Assembly (NCBI GenBank): GCA_028279515.1
Contig: JANQNQ010000006.1
Coordinates: 23,815 to 87,814 of the forward strand
DNA: 64,000 nt
Direction: 5' to 3'
Source of the DNA: Flavobacteriaceae bacterium
Lineage (GTDB): Bacteria > Bacteroidota > Bacteroidia > Flavobacteriales > Flavobacteriaceae
Position numbers and translations under genes: made by a program. The notes under the pieces are model-generated. The model did no database searches, had not been told where the DNA came from, and was given only the letters and a program-made list of their open reading frames with translations. This document shows, in pieces, positions 33,399 through 42,831 of the stretch; within the stretch, counting starts at the first letter, position 1, and every line of letters starts with the position of its first letter.

Positions 33399-33743
33399 TC
33401 AATCGATAACGTTGACCGATGATGTGCTTAGTTTTTTGACCTGCTCTTCTGTGAGTAGTTGCTCAAGGTTGGCGATCAATGCCTCTTTCAATTTTTCTTT
33501 ACTTGGCGCTTTAGCACCTTTGTCTTTTGCTTTAGCTGCGTACTTCTGATCATTTTCTACATATCCTTTGATCAATTCGTACACTTTTCCTACTTGATCA
33601 TTGTCGAGCGCAAGCGCTGCTTTTAGTTCAATGGTCTTCTTTTTTGCAATAGACGTTGCGGGCTCTTTTTCTTGCGCCGAAACGCTTTGCGTGCCTAGCA
33701 TGAGCGCGAAAGCAAGTAGAAGAAACGTTACTATTCTTTTCAT
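33399..33743 (-). CDS. Secreted Spy-like protein
   Basis: 114 aa with signal peptide (IVTFLLLAFALMLGTQSVSAQ). The mature part is short, charged and helical with LDNDQVGKVYELIKGY and EQLLTEEQVKKL, similar to the LTxxQ-containing Spy/CpxP-type periplasmic helical proteins. A chaperone or stress-sensor role is inferred only. It is followed by a paralogue-like gene upstream and sits next to a two-component system. Confidence 0.65.
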   Translation of the reverse strand: MKRIVTFLLLAFALMLGTQSVSAQEKEPATSIAKKKTIELKAALALDNDQVGKVYELIKGYVENDQKYAAKAKDKGAKAPSKEKLKEALIANLEQLLTEEQVKKLSTSSVNVID

Positions 33744-33790
33744 GTAGTGTGTTAATTATGGATTATGAGTTAAAGATACAATTAAAAATG

Positions 33791-33817
33791 AAAAAGGCGC
33801 TAAATAGCGCCCTTTTT
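33791..33817 (-). terminator. Terminator GGCGCTA / TAGCGCC
   Basis: 7-bp stem with A5 on the left and T5 on the right. It overlaps the last bases of the gene ending at 33816 and lies before the start region of the 114-aa Spy-like gene. Confidence 0.82.
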
Positions 33818-34313
33818 ACTTTGATCTTCTCTGTTTGCGTTTACGCATCGCTTTTTTCTTGCGACCCTTTTTAGCAGCAGTCGATTTCCATAGTTCGTAC
33901 TGCTCATCGTTTAGGATCTTTCGCATGGCTTTTTGATGTGCTAATTGAGCGTCTAAACGTTCATTTAAGCGTTCGAACTTTTCATCATCAGTAAGCTCTT
34001 TCTTTTTCTCTTTTTCGGCCTTTCTGGCTTCGATTTTTGCCTTACGCTCGGTAGCGATCTCTTCGTTCAGTTTCTGAACTTGACGTTGTTGTGCGTCGGT
34101 AAGGTCTAATTGTAACGCCATGCGCTTTGTCTTAATGGTAGCGATCTGTTCGGGTGTGAACTTGGCCGCCATTTCTTTGTGATTGTGCATGCGCCCTTTT
34201 CGCTGCGCTCTGCGTTCTTTACGTTCTGGCTCTTTTTCAGGAACTTGTTCTTGTTCTTGTGCTTGTAGACCAAGCACAACGAACAACGCCAATAAACTTA
34301 ATACGTGTTTCAT
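33816..34313 (-). CDS. Secreted LTxxQ (Spy-like / DUF4890-like) protein, very basic
   Basis: 165 aa: signal peptide (VLSLLALFVVLGLQAQ), then a highly charged helical protein with FTPEQIATIKTKRMALQLDLTDAQQRQVQKLNEE (LTxxQ motif) and ILNDEQYELWKS, ending in a poly-basic tail (KKGRKKKAMRKRKQRRSK). Bacteroidota DUF4890/Spy-like proteins look like this. Probably periplasmic and possibly binding unfolded proteins or acidic surface polymers. Confidence 0.7.
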   Translation of the reverse strand: MKHVLSLLALFVVLGLQAQEQEQVPEKEPERKERRAQRKGRMHNHKEMAAKFTPEQIATIKTKRMALQLDLTDAQQRQVQKLNEEIATERKAKIEARKAEKEKKKELTDDEKFERLNERLDAQLAHQKAMRKILNDEQYELWKSTAAKKGRKKKAMRKRKQRRSK

Positions 34314-34413
34314 TTTTAGGTCATTTTAATGTTTACGCTTCTATGACCCCGATGAGCGTAAATAGTTTAATTAGGCATCAATAATTGTGACGCTTTTAAC
34401 AGCAAAGAAGAAA

Positions 34414-34435
34414 AAAGCGCCATGTTTGGCGCTTT
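34414..34435 (-). terminator. Terminator AAAGCGCCA / TGGCGCTTT
   Basis: 9-bp stem with a 4-nt loop, followed on the minus strand by a T-run (complement of the A-run at 34411-34416). It directly follows the stop of the large metalloprotease gene at 34442. Confidence 0.88.
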
Positions 34436-34441
34436 TCTTTA

Positions 34442-36949
34442 TTACTTAGGGTCCAATATCAGATCAATTCTTTTGATTGCATCTTGCAAGTGGTAGCGAG
34501 ACATTCGGTCGGAGGTTCTGGTCAGTCCAGCGCGAATGTTTCTTCGAAGTGTATTGAGTTCTGCTCTGACCACAGGACGAATGTCAGATTGACTCACATC
34601 GACATTGGTTCTTCTTGAAAATCTTCTAAACCCGGCCGGAATCGAATTCTGCTCATTGGTCATTAAAAATTCCATACGATCCAAATAAGCTCTTTGCAAA
34701 TTTCTTCGGTAGGTGTCGATAGATCGTCCAGAAGACAACTCGCTCCAAATACCTTTGCGAAGATCCCCCATGACATCTAACAACGAATACGCCTGTGACC
34801 CATTGAGGGTTTCATTCTCAATGATACGTGCCATTCTTCCGAAGTCTAATAAATTATTGAGCGTTCTTACCTGAGTATTGCGAATACGCTCAACACTTCC
34901 TGCTGATTGTACCTTGTTGAAAATATTCCTATCAATAAGCCATTGCGGAGTGTTGAATAGTTCTTCTTGCAAGAAGTTCATGCATTCTTTTTGATGTGCC
35001 TTGTCAACATGCGTATAAACGGCTCCGTCTTGGTCATACGTTTTGAAGTATTCGTACACGCCTCCAATGTTAGAAGCAACATGGCCCATATAACGATTGT
35101 ACTGACCCAATACCTGTCCGTACATAGTTTGAAGATCTGCATAGTCTTTACCATCTTCCGCCGTCCATTCAATAAGGTTCGGGACGATACGCTTCAGGTT
35201 GGCGATTCCGTATAAACTAGCTTTGACAGCATCATCACCCAAGTCTTCTGTTTGAGAACTAGGGTCTATGACACCAAACTGCTGTCTTCCGAAGCGATAC
35301 ATAGGGTCGTCTTGATGATCTAAGATCCACTTGTCCAAGGTTTTCTTTTCATCTTTGGCCGTTTTAGCATTCAGAATTGGGCGATATCCCCAACGAATGG
35401 AGTGCTTGTCATAGACGCCGATATCTGGCATCAGCGAAACATCACCATCCCCTGGCTGCGCCACGTAGTTAAAACGTGCGTAATCCATGATGGAAGGAGC
35501 TGTACCGTATTTTTTTGTGAAAGCAGCCGAGCGCAATGAATCAACCGGAAACGCAACACTGCTACCCATATTGTGCGGAAGTCCAAGGGTATGTCCAACC
35601 TCATGTGCCGAGACAAATCGTATCAATCTACCCATCACTTCATCTTTGAAAGCAACACCACGAGCTTCTGGATTAATGGCTGCGGTTTGTACAAAGAACC
35701 AATTGCGCAACAAGGTCATCACATTGTGGTACCAGTTGATATCAGATTCTAAGATTTCTCCAGAACGCGGATCACTCACGTGGGGTCCGTTGGCGTTTGG
35801 AATCGGAGAGGCCAAATAGCGAACCACCGAATAGCGCACGTCTTCTGGGCTCCATTCTGGATCTTCTTCTGGCGTAGGAGGATCTTTGGCAATGATGGCG
35901 TTCTTAAAACCAGCTTCCTCGAAAGCGACTTGCCAGTCTTCAATTCCTTGTTTGATATATTTGCGCCATTGCTCTGGTGTAGCGCGGTCGATATAATAGA
36001 CAATTTGTTTTTTCGGCTCTACAAGCTCGCCTCTTCTAAACTTGGCAAGATCTTCGTCCTTAACCTCTAGGCGCCAACGGTCAAGATATCTCACCGTTTT
36101 ACTCTCTTGTGCATCCAGGCCATAATCAACTTGACCACGAGCAAACCAACCCACTCTCTGGTCAAAGTATCGACGCTTCATGGGTTCTTTAGGTAGCAGG
36201 ATCATCGAGTTGTTCATTTCCAAAGAAATAGAACCCGTGCTCGCATTCGAAGGCGGTTCTCCGGCTTCGTATGTTTTTATATGTCTGGCTTCAATATTAA
36301 GCGGATAACTTTTAAGGCTTTCAATAAAAGAGCGATTGTTATCGAGACGGCTTATCTTATATTGTTTACGTCTGTTAGCAGGAAACCCTAAAGCTTTGAC
36401 GTCTTTAGCAAACAAGTCTGTAATATCGATCACAGTTGAAGTTGAGTCTTTGCTAAATGCTTTTATGGGGAAGCTGTACAGTACCGGTTCAAAATTAGAA
36501 TTGACCACTGCCTCATGCACCGGAAGCGAATCGGAAGCGACCACTTGATGTGAGACCACACGCAACAATACTTTTTTATCCCTTTTCTGCCAACGAAGCA
36601 CTTGGGTGTTTTGCTTACCTCCACCAAAACCAATGCCAGAAGCGGTCTTTGCGATACGTGTAACCATTAGCATCTCTCGCTGAAATAAGGAATCAGGGAT
36701 TTCATAATAATAGGCATCATCTACTTTATGAACATCGAAGAGCCCTTTGTCGGTCAACGCTTCTTTGGTAATGACCTTGTCATACGGTTTTATACCATTT
36801 TTATCTTTTTTATCAGGTTTTTCGGTTTGTTCGGTAGTGCCTTTTTTCTTTTTTCGATTTTTTCTTTTGCGGTCTTGCGCAAGAGCAGTAGTAGAGATTC
36901 CAACTAGCATGATCACTAGCAGCAATCTTGAAAGTAGTGTTGCTTTCAT
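34442..36949 (-). CDS. Large secreted zinc metalloprotease (DUF5117/DUF4953, metzincin motif)
   Basis: 835 aa from ATG 36949 (MKATLLSRLLLVIMLVGIST...LAQ signal); the longer frame to 36976 adds nine residues before a proper signal peptide. A Lys/Arg-rich spacer follows (DRKRKNRKKKKG). The zinc site HEVGHTLGLPHNMGSS is the extended HExxHxxGxxH metzincin motif. FARGQVDYGLDAQESKTVRYLDRWRLE and YYIDRATPEQWRKYIKQGIEDWQVAFEEAGF are features I associate with the DUF4953/DUF5117 zinc-dependent proteases common in Bacteroidota. Periplasmic or secreted; target unknown. Confidence 0.88.
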   Translation of the reverse strand: MKATLLSRLLLVIMLVGISTTALAQDRKRKNRKKKKGTTEQTEKPDKKDKNGIKPYDKVITKEALTDKGLFDVHKVDDAYYYEIPDSLFQREMLMVTRIAKTASGIGFGGGKQNTQVLRWQKRDKKVLLRVVSHQVVASDSLPVHEAVVNSNFEPVLYSFPIKAFSKDSTSTVIDITDLFAKDVKALGFPANRRKQYKISRLDNNRSFIESLKSYPLNIEARHIKTYEAGEPPSNASTGSISLEMNNSMILLPKEPMKRRYFDQRVGWFARGQVDYGLDAQESKTVRYLDRWRLEVKDEDLAKFRRGELVEPKKQIVYYIDRATPEQWRKYIKQGIEDWQVAFEEAGFKNAIIAKDPPTPEEDPEWSPEDVRYSVVRYLASPIPNANGPHVSDPRSGEILESDINWYHNVMTLLRNWFFVQTAAINPEARGVAFKDEVMGRLIRFVSAHEVGHTLGLPHNMGSSVAFPVDSLRSAAFTKKYGTAPSIMDYARFNYVAQPGDGDVSLMPDIGVYDKHSIRWGYRPILNAKTAKDEKKTLDKWILDHQDDPMYRFGRQQFGVIDPSSQTEDLGDDAVKASLYGIANLKRIVPNLIEWTAEDGKDYADLQTMYGQVLGQYNRYMGHVASNIGGVYEYFKTYDQDGAVYTHVDKAHQKECMNFLQEELFNTPQWLIDRNIFNKVQSAGSVERIRNTQVRTLNNLLDFGRMARIIENETLNGSQAYSLLDVMGDLRKGIWSELSSGRSIDTYRRNLQRAYLDRMEFLMTNEQNSIPAGFRRFSRRTNVDVSQSDIRPVVRAELNTLRRNIRAGLTRTSDRMSRYHLQDAIKRIDLILDPK

Positions 36950-37165
36950 ATGTTGGTTTTTGTTAAAGGTCAGCAAGTTACAAATTTATGAACCCTGCAA
37001 GATGTTAACAGAATCACAACAAAAAAGCCCTTTTGTTAAATTTAAGGGCGTTAAGCCCCCCGATTTCCTAAAAGAGATCATCAAATTGTTAAATCGGTGT
37101 AAAAATGGTAACAACTTTGATTTTGTGGCGTCTTTTAAATATACAATCAAAAAACGTAAATCAAA

Positions 37166-37531
37166 ATGAACAAACTATTAGTAATCTGCGGTCTAGTTCT
37201 CGGATTGAACGGGACTGCACAGCCACAAGACGATGACGTTCCCCTTGGACAACAAGTTGAATACACTGAAAAGGGGATAACACGAGCACTTCCGTATGCA
37301 ATTAATGAGATCGTATTTATTGAAGAGGACGAAGTTGAGCTTGGTTTTGATACGGCGACGTATCTCCCAAAAGATTTCAATCCTTATGCAAGTGAATACG
37401 AAAACATTGAATATATAGAAGAAGATGAGATAGAATTAGGATTCGATACCAAAGCGTATCTACCAGCCAATTTCAACTCATGCGCTACGAAAAAGAAAGC
37501 CAAAAAGAAAATAATCGAACCAGCGATTTAA
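37166..37531 (+). CDS. Acidic secreted protein with two ELGFDTxxYLP repeats
   Basis: 121 aa with a short signal peptide (LLVICGLVLGLNGTAQ). Two near-identical 27-aa units with a 32-residue period: 49-75 (IEEDEVELGFDTATYLPKDF) and 81-107 (IEEDEIELGFDTKAYLPANF), then a basic tail (KKKAKKKII). Such LGFDT-YLP proteins are familiar as hypotheticals in Flavobacteria; function unknown. Ends before a bidirectional terminator. Confidence 0.75.
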   Translation: MNKLLVICGLVLGLNGTAQPQDDDVPLGQQVEYTEKGITRALPYAINEIVFIEEDEVELGFDTATYLPKDFNPYASEYENIEYIEEDEIELGFDTKAYLPANFNSCATKKKAKKKIIEPAI

Positions 37532-37568
37532 AGAGCCCGAGCTGGAAGACATTATTGAGTTAGTCTAG

Positions 37569-37592
37569 TAAGTCCCGCGGAGGCGGGACTTA
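37569..37592. terminator. Bidirectional terminator TAAGTCCCGC / GCGGGACTTA
   Basis: 10-bp perfect stem, 4-nt loop, followed by CTTTTTTA. It separates the converging genes that end at 37531 and 37598. Confidence 0.88.
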
Positions 37593-37597
37593 CTTTT

Positions 37598-39097
37598 TTA
37601 TAGTTGCACAAGGTCAAGCGTAGTTTTATAGAGGTCTGCTCGCTTCATCTTGCTTTTGAGCCAAGCGTAAAAACTCATGACAAAAATGTCCTCCCTTTGA
37701 GGAGACATCCAAGTGAAGGAACGCTCTACTTCGTCTTCAAATTTCTGTGAGGCCGCCATTTCTGGAGCCTGGTAATACTTCTTTACAAGCCCTAAAAAAG
37801 TGATTACGCGATTCTCATCAATCTCTCTTAAGAAGCCATAATACTTGCGTTCAAAACTTTTCATTCTAGATTCTACGTAATCGATATTGCCCAACTCGAT
37901 ATGCAGTAATATTTCAATTAAATTTTTCTTGATTACCCACTCGATCCCTGCCTTCTCTTCGAACCAGCTATCGGTATGGTAGAGGTTGGTGAATAGGCGA
38001 TGTGCCTTTTTGAAATCTTGTTGTTGAAAATAGAATACGATCAAACTAAGTTGAATGTCTAATGATGTTTCAACGTCTTTGCTCTTATGAGTGTTGCTAC
38101 CCTCAATAAGCTCGATAGCTTCAGCACCCTTACCTTTATAGTTGAGGTTTAAAGCTTTGAGACAGGTGTGTTTTGGAAGAAAAACTTTAAAGTATTTCTG
38201 TTTTTGCTGAAGCATTTCGGCATGCATTTTGTCCAAAAAGGCTTCCGCCTGCTCAAAGTTTTTGTTTCGAAAGTATATGTTAGCAATGATGTACAGCACA
38301 TGAATGTGATAATACCGTTGCTTTTGCATATCGACCTCCTGTTCTTGAATCTTTTGGTAATTCTGTAAAATAAAAGGCTCGATAGAATAATAATCTTTGG
38401 TCACGAACGCGGCGATGTTTGCTATTTCAGCCAGTTTAAAAAGCGAACGATAATTTAAGGCAGCTTCTTGACTGATTCCATAAAGCTGAAAAAGGTCTTG
38501 AGTGAGTTCCTGAAACGGAATGACCTTCGCTTCATAAATAACCTGAGACAAGGTGTTGCGAACCGAAGCATACACCATGTTGAGGCGTTCTTCCTGTTGA
38601 AAGCGTTTCTGATTTTCTTGAGCTCTAAAGACCAGTTGGTCCAGTGGTGCCAAAGTCGATAAGTGAGCATGCTCTATCAGAAGATGATAGATTTCGTTAA
38701 GTAGTCCATAGAGGTCATGGTCCAAGGCCTTCTTTTCTGCTTTCAATAGTGTCTTAAATCCGGTAGTGTACTGTTTATGTTTCAAAAAGTATTGACCCGC
38801 CAGCACTTCTTTACGTATTTGAGTCTCCTCAGAGCTTTCTTCCTGTAAGTTTCGGCTAGCAATGAAATCTATCAATGATTCATAAACACGTTTTCGAAGT
38901 GCGTGCAGTGCCGGTCGGTTGTCTTTTCCGTAAAGTGCCTTGGCCAATACTTCTGATTGTATTGGACCCGAAGCATAATGCTTAAAGAGCTGCACATTTT
39001 TGGTGTCACTGCGCTTGTTCTTTTGTTGCAAATGTTTGACGAACAAGCGTTGTTCTTCTTCATTTAATTCGGAAATGATAGATTGAAGGTCATTCAT
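37598..39097 (-). CDS. Helical-repeat cytoplasmic protein, unknown function
   Basis: 499 aa, nearly all alpha helix by composition, with spaced aromatic/leucine residues as in TPR-like arrays (HVLYIIANIYFRNKNFEQAEAFLDKM, LSLIVFYFQQQDFKKAHRLFTNLY). The N-terminus (MNDLQSIISELNEEEQRLFVKHLQQKNKR...) resembles a conserved flavobacterial hypothetical. No signal peptide or enzyme motif. Single gene. Confidence 0.75.
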   Translation of the reverse strand: MNDLQSIISELNEEEQRLFVKHLQQKNKRSDTKNVQLFKHYASGPIQSEVLAKALYGKDNRPALHALRKRVYESLIDFIASRNLQEESSEETQIRKEVLAGQYFLKHKQYTTGFKTLLKAEKKALDHDLYGLLNEIYHLLIEHAHLSTLAPLDQLVFRAQENQKRFQQEERLNMVYASVRNTLSQVIYEAKVIPFQELTQDLFQLYGISQEAALNYRSLFKLAEIANIAAFVTKDYYSIEPFILQNYQKIQEQEVDMQKQRYYHIHVLYIIANIYFRNKNFEQAEAFLDKMHAEMLQQKQKYFKVFLPKHTCLKALNLNYKGKGAEAIELIEGSNTHKSKDVETSLDIQLSLIVFYFQQQDFKKAHRLFTNLYHTDSWFEEKAGIEWVIKKNLIEILLHIELGNIDYVESRMKSFERKYYGFLREIDENRVITFLGLVKKYYQAPEMAASQKFEDEVERSFTWMSPQREDIFVMSFYAWLKSKMKRADLYKTTLDLVQL

Positions 39098-39251
39098 TAT
39101 ATCATAAGTTTTACTTTAGTAAAAGTACTATAAATATTAATCTAATTGATTATTTGTAACAAAATATATCATAAGTTATTTTTCATTTTTAGGTTTTTTC
39201 GATATCTATTCTGCTACATCTTTGCCCTGTAATTGCTAATCAAAAACGATT

Positions 39252-39743
39252 ATGGATCAACAAACATCAAGTATGAAAGATTTTTTAAGAAAAGACCTTT
39301 CAGAGAAATCGAAAACTTCGAAAGTTGCGGGAAAAGAAATAGATCCGCAACGTCCAACCAACGCTTTTGTGGGCGCCTCATGGATAGCCTTATTAGTAGG
39401 AATGGTCGCCTATTGTGTGGGCCTTTGGAATGCTGACATGGAATTAAATGAAAAAGGCTACTACTTTACCATCCTACTCTTCGGACTCTTTTCGGTGGTC
39501 TCTGTGCAAAAGAGTGTTCGCGACCGATTAGAGGGTATTCCCGTCACTGATATCTACTACGGGATTAGCTGGTTCACAACCATTGCCGCAGTCCTACTAT
39601 TGATTATCGGACTTTGGAATGCTGACCTTTGGTTAAGTGAAAAGGGCTTCTATGGCATGTCCTTTACATTAAGCTTATACGCGGCCATCGCGGTTCAAAA
39701 GAATACAAGAGACGTACAACTGATCGATAAAAAAGAAAAATAA
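39252..39743 (+). CDS. YiaA/YiaB-type membrane protein, duplicated domain
   Basis: 163 aa with two YiaAB domains in tandem: each has a helix pair around [17 protein letters not shown] (first, about 45-85) and [17 protein letters not shown] (second, about 115-150), each ending in VQKxxRD. Four TM helices in all and a charged cytoplasmic N-terminus. Function unknown in E. coli as well. First gene of a four-gene plus-strand membrane group. Confidence 0.85.
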   Translation: MDQQTSSMKDFLRKDLSEKSKTSKVAGKEIDPQRPTNAFVGASWIALLVGMVAYCVGLWNADMELNEKGYYFTILLFGLFSVVSVQKSVRDRLEGIPVTDIYYGISWFTTIAAVLLLIIGLWNADLWLSEKGFYGMSFTLSLYAAIAVQKNTRDVQLIDKKEK

Positions 39744-39828
39744 GGGTTGTTTGTTGGTTAGTTGAAGCGGCTTGCGAGTATGGCGGTCGCTTCAACGATA
39801 CCAACATCCCTTTTATAAACCAACAACT

Positions 39829-40923
39829 ATGGAATTCAACAACAAAAAACTAACCCGAACTTCACGATTTGTGAACTATATCATCAGTTTTGCCCTTTGC
39901 TTGTTCCTGATTTTTTTGGCAACAAAGGTTATTGACGATTTAGATTCGTATAAGAAGCCACCAGAGCTTGAAGATTTTGTAGATCAAAAATTGATCGATA
40001 CAGAGGGTGCCAAAACCCAACAAATAGCTAAAAAGATATCGATACGGCAAGAAGAGAAAGAGCGCTTGCGTATCATGTTGTCATTGACGTCCAAAGAGCA
40101 TAAGGAGAAAAAGGCCTCTTTTGAGAATTGGCTAGAAACGAGAAAGGTTACTGGCTATATCAGCAATGACCGCCACGTGCTGGCTCGCACAGAACAATTG
40201 GATGCACTCTACGAAGAGGTTAAGAGCATTGAACAAAAAATGGTCGAAGTGCAAGCGATCATTGATGGGTATAAGAAAGAGATCCAGGAGCGTGAAACTC
40301 TGATTGTAAATAATAGACAAGAAGCGAGGGGTGAGCTTAAAAAGGCCGAAAGACGCTTTGAGTTACAAGTATTTTTGAAGCGATTGCTCTTGGCATTTCC
40401 GATTTTGCTTTTAGGTGTTTTCTTTCTGATGAAATACAGAAAACACAAGTATTGGCCACTGTTTAGAGGTTTTATTTTCTTCTCGGGCTATGTGTTTTTT
40501 ATCGGACTCATTCCGTACTTGCCAAGCTACGGCGGATATGTTCGTTACACTGTAGGTATAGTGCTGAGTGTCTTTTTGGGAGTGTATACCATCAACAAAC
40601 TACGTGCGTTCATTCAACGTAAAAAAGAAGAGTTGAAAGTTTCCTCACAAGAACGTGCTAAAAAGATCAATGACGATACCGCCGAAAAAGCGTTAGACAA
40701 TCACATGTGTCCATCCTGCGGAAAGGACTTCATCATCAACAAATACCATCAAAGTGGTGGGAAATCGACTAACATTCCAACAAAAGTGACCAAGTTTTGT
40801 CGTCACTGCGGATTGCAATTGTTCAAAGATTGCAAGAACTGCGGAACTGAGAACTTTGCACACTTGCCATTTTGCTATTCGTGTGGTGATGAAATAATGG
40901 AAAAGGAGAAACAGGCAAGCTAA
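39829..40923 (+). CDS. Membrane protein with coiled coil and double zinc ribbon
   Basis: 364 aa from ATG 39829 (the longer frame to 39772 has an unlikely N-terminus). TM about 14-32, a predicted coiled coil about 60-180 (Glu/Lys-rich), three hydrophobic helices about 184-201, 212-230 and 240-256, and a C-terminal zinc-ribbon pair with C294/C297, C324/C327, C335/C338 and C349/C352. I do not recognise the family. Gene order links it with the DUF2157 and GDYXXLXY genes downstream. Confidence 0.8.
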   Translation: MEFNNKKLTRTSRFVNYIISFALCLFLIFLATKVIDDLDSYKKPPELEDFVDQKLIDTEGAKTQQIAKKISIRQEEKERLRIMLSLTSKEHKEKKASFENWLETRKVTGYISNDRHVLARTEQLDALYEEVKSIEQKMVEVQAIIDGYKKEIQERETLIVNNRQEARGELKKAERRFELQVFLKRLLLAFPILLLGVFFLMKYRKHKYWPLFRGFIFFSGYVFFIGLIPYLPSYGGYVRYTVGIVLSVFLGVYTINKLRAFIQRKKEELKVSSQERAKKINDDTAEKALDNHMCPSCGKDFIINKYHQSGGKSTNIPTKVTKFCRHCGLQLFKDCKNCGTENFAHLPFCYSCGDEIMEKEKQAS

Positions 40924-40966
40924 CAGCTTTATTAAGTATCTTTAAATCATAACTAAACGACCTAAC

Positions 40967-42238
40967 ATGAGTTATAAGTTTTTAAAAGAGCTCGAAACCC
41001 TTATTGAAGAAGGGGTGATCTCGACAGAGACGGCAATCAAGATTCGTCAGCACTACGCGGCGAAAAAAGATCCGAATCCCAATCGACTATTCACGGTATT
41101 TGGTGTATTAGGTTCCCTTTTGGTAGGACTTGGTATCATCTTGATTTTAGCGCACAATTGGGATAATTTCTCAAAGACCATCAAAACCGTGATTGCGTTC
41201 ATTCCGTTGGTCATTGGTCAAGCACTGGCGGGCTTTTCAATTTTTAAGAAAAAGTCAGCCACTTGGAAAGAAGCCTCCGGAACCTTTTTGTTCTTCGCGG
41301 TAGGCGCGTCTATCTCGCTCATTAGCCAGATCTACAATATTCCGGGCAATATGCCTTCTTTTCTGCTCACGTGGACCTTACTCTGTGCGCCACTGATGTA
41401 TTTGCTTCGGTCTAAATCGTTGGCGTTACTGCATATCGTATTTACTACCTATTATGCGACGCAGGCCGGATATGGCTACGGAAGCAATACGCCTTGGTTG
41501 TATATTCCTTTGTTGGCTATAGTAGTCCCATTCTACTATCAAATGTGGAAAACAAACAAAGAGAGCAACATGGTTTCTGTTTTCAATTGGTTAGTTCCGT
41601 TGAGTTTGATCATCGTGTTAGGAGGTTTTATTAGCAAATTCCATTTTGGGGGCTTTCTCATGTACATGATGTTATTTGGCCTGTTTTATAACCTAGGGAA
41701 AACATCATGGCTAAGAGACCAAAGTCTTTTGAGAAACGGCTATTTGGTTCTAGGCTCTTTGGGGACTGTGTTCCTTTTGATCATCTTAAGTTTTAGAGAT
41801 CTTTGGAAACATATTGCAGACGACTTCTCTTGGAACGCCCAAGAAATATGGGTTTCTCTAGTGCTTGCATCGGTTGCGCTGGCCGTTTTGGTCTATAACA
41901 TGATGCAAAGACCGGATAGAGAATTCAATGTGTTCAAATATGTGTTCTTGCTGTTTGTTCCGATGTTTTTTATCGGTTTGTATTATGAAACGGTCATTGC
42001 CATTGTGATTAACACTTTGGTGCTAGCCTTGGGCGTTTTTATGACATATTATGGAGGAAAGAAATTGCACTTCGGATTGCTCAATTACGGTTTGCTGATT
42101 ATCACTATTCTAATCATCTGCAGATTTTTTGATACCGATTTGAGCTTTGTACTGCGCGGACTCCTATTCGTCGCCATAGGCGTCGGATTCTTCCTTGCCA
42201 ATTATTTAATGCTGAAACGCCAAAAACTAAAATCCTAA
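40967..42238 (+). CDS. DUF2157 multi-pass membrane protein
   Basis: 423 aa. The N-terminal cytoplasmic helix (FLKELETLIEEGVISTETAIKIRQHY) precedes VFGVLGSLLVGLGIILILAHNWD, which is the DUF2157 signature, then about ten more TM helices. Function unknown. The next gene (GDYXXLXY) starts 4 nt after its stop; the pair DUF2157-GDYXXLXY is a recurrent bacterial association. Confidence 0.88.
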   Translation: MSYKFLKELETLIEEGVISTETAIKIRQHYAAKKDPNPNRLFTVFGVLGSLLVGLGIILILAHNWDNFSKTIKTVIAFIPLVIGQALAGFSIFKKKSATWKEASGTFLFFAVGASISLISQIYNIPGNMPSFLLTWTLLCAPLMYLLRSKSLALLHIVFTTYYATQAGYGYGSNTPWLYIPLLAIVVPFYYQMWKTNKESNMVSVFNWLVPLSLIIVLGGFISKFHFGGFLMYMMLFGLFYNLGKTSWLRDQSLLRNGYLVLGSLGTVFLLIILSFRDLWKHIADDFSWNAQEIWVSLVLASVALAVLVYNMMQRPDREFNVFKYVFLLFVPMFFIGLYYETVIAIVINTLVLALGVFMTYYGGKKLHFGLLNYGLLIITILIICRFFDTDLSFVLRGLLFVAIGVGFFLANYLMLKRQKLKS

Positions 42239-42242
42239 ACAC

Positions 42243-42797
42243 ATGAAAAGTATCTATTTATATATCGTATTCGCAATCATGGTGGTGGCTCAGTGGTGGG
42301 TTCCCACGCAAATGATACTTGACAAAGAAGATGTTATCGAACAAGGTACATCGTTCAAATTTGAGACAGTTCCTTTGGATCCTTTTGATCCCTATCGCGG
42401 AAAGTACATCGATTTGTATTATAAAGAAGAGAGTTTTGCAACGAAAGATACAACCTGGGTCAGAGGCGAGATCTTATATCTTCATATTTCCAATGGTGAT
42501 GATGGATTTGCACAAGTAACCGAAATAGGTCATGACATACAGGATCGGTGGGGGTCAGATTATATTGAAACAACAGTACGGTCGTACTACGGTGGCGACG
42601 TGTTTTTCAGGCTGCCTTTTAATCGATATTACATGGAAGAGAGTAAAGCTTACGATGCCGAATTGGCCCATAGGGAGGCGCAACGTAATTCTGAAGAAAA
42701 CAAGACCTATGCCTTGGTATACGTTAAAGACGGAGAGGCCGTTTTGGATGACGTATTCATCAATGATGTTTCGATAAAAGAGTATGTCGAAAAATGA
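42243..42797 (+). CDS. GDYXXLXY-domain protein
   Basis: 184 aa with one N-terminal TM (IYLYIVFAIMVVAQWWVP) and an extracytoplasmic domain starting with the family motif DPFDPYRGKYIDLYY, a variant of D-P-x-D-P-x-RG-x-Y-x-x-L-x-Y. FFRLPFNRYYMEESKAYDAE is a second conserved stretch. Function unknown; probably works with the DUF2157 protein encoded 4 nt upstream. Confidence 0.88.
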   Translation: MKSIYLYIVFAIMVVAQWWVPTQMILDKEDVIEQGTSFKFETVPLDPFDPYRGKYIDLYYKEESFATKDTTWVRGEILYLHISNGDDGFAQVTEIGHDIQDRWGSDYIETTVRSYYGGDVFFRLPFNRYYMEESKAYDAELAHREAQRNSEENKTYALVYVKDGEAVLDDVFINDVSIKEYVEK

Positions 42798-42804
42798 TTA
42801 AAGG

Positions 42805-42831
42805 GGCTCCTGAGATGAAGGAGCCTTTTTT
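42805..42831 (+). terminator. Terminator GGCTCC / GGAGCC
   Basis: 6-bp GC stem with a 9-nt loop followed by six T. It ends the DUF2157 operon and overlaps the last bases of the convergent gene at 42830. Confidence 0.8.
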
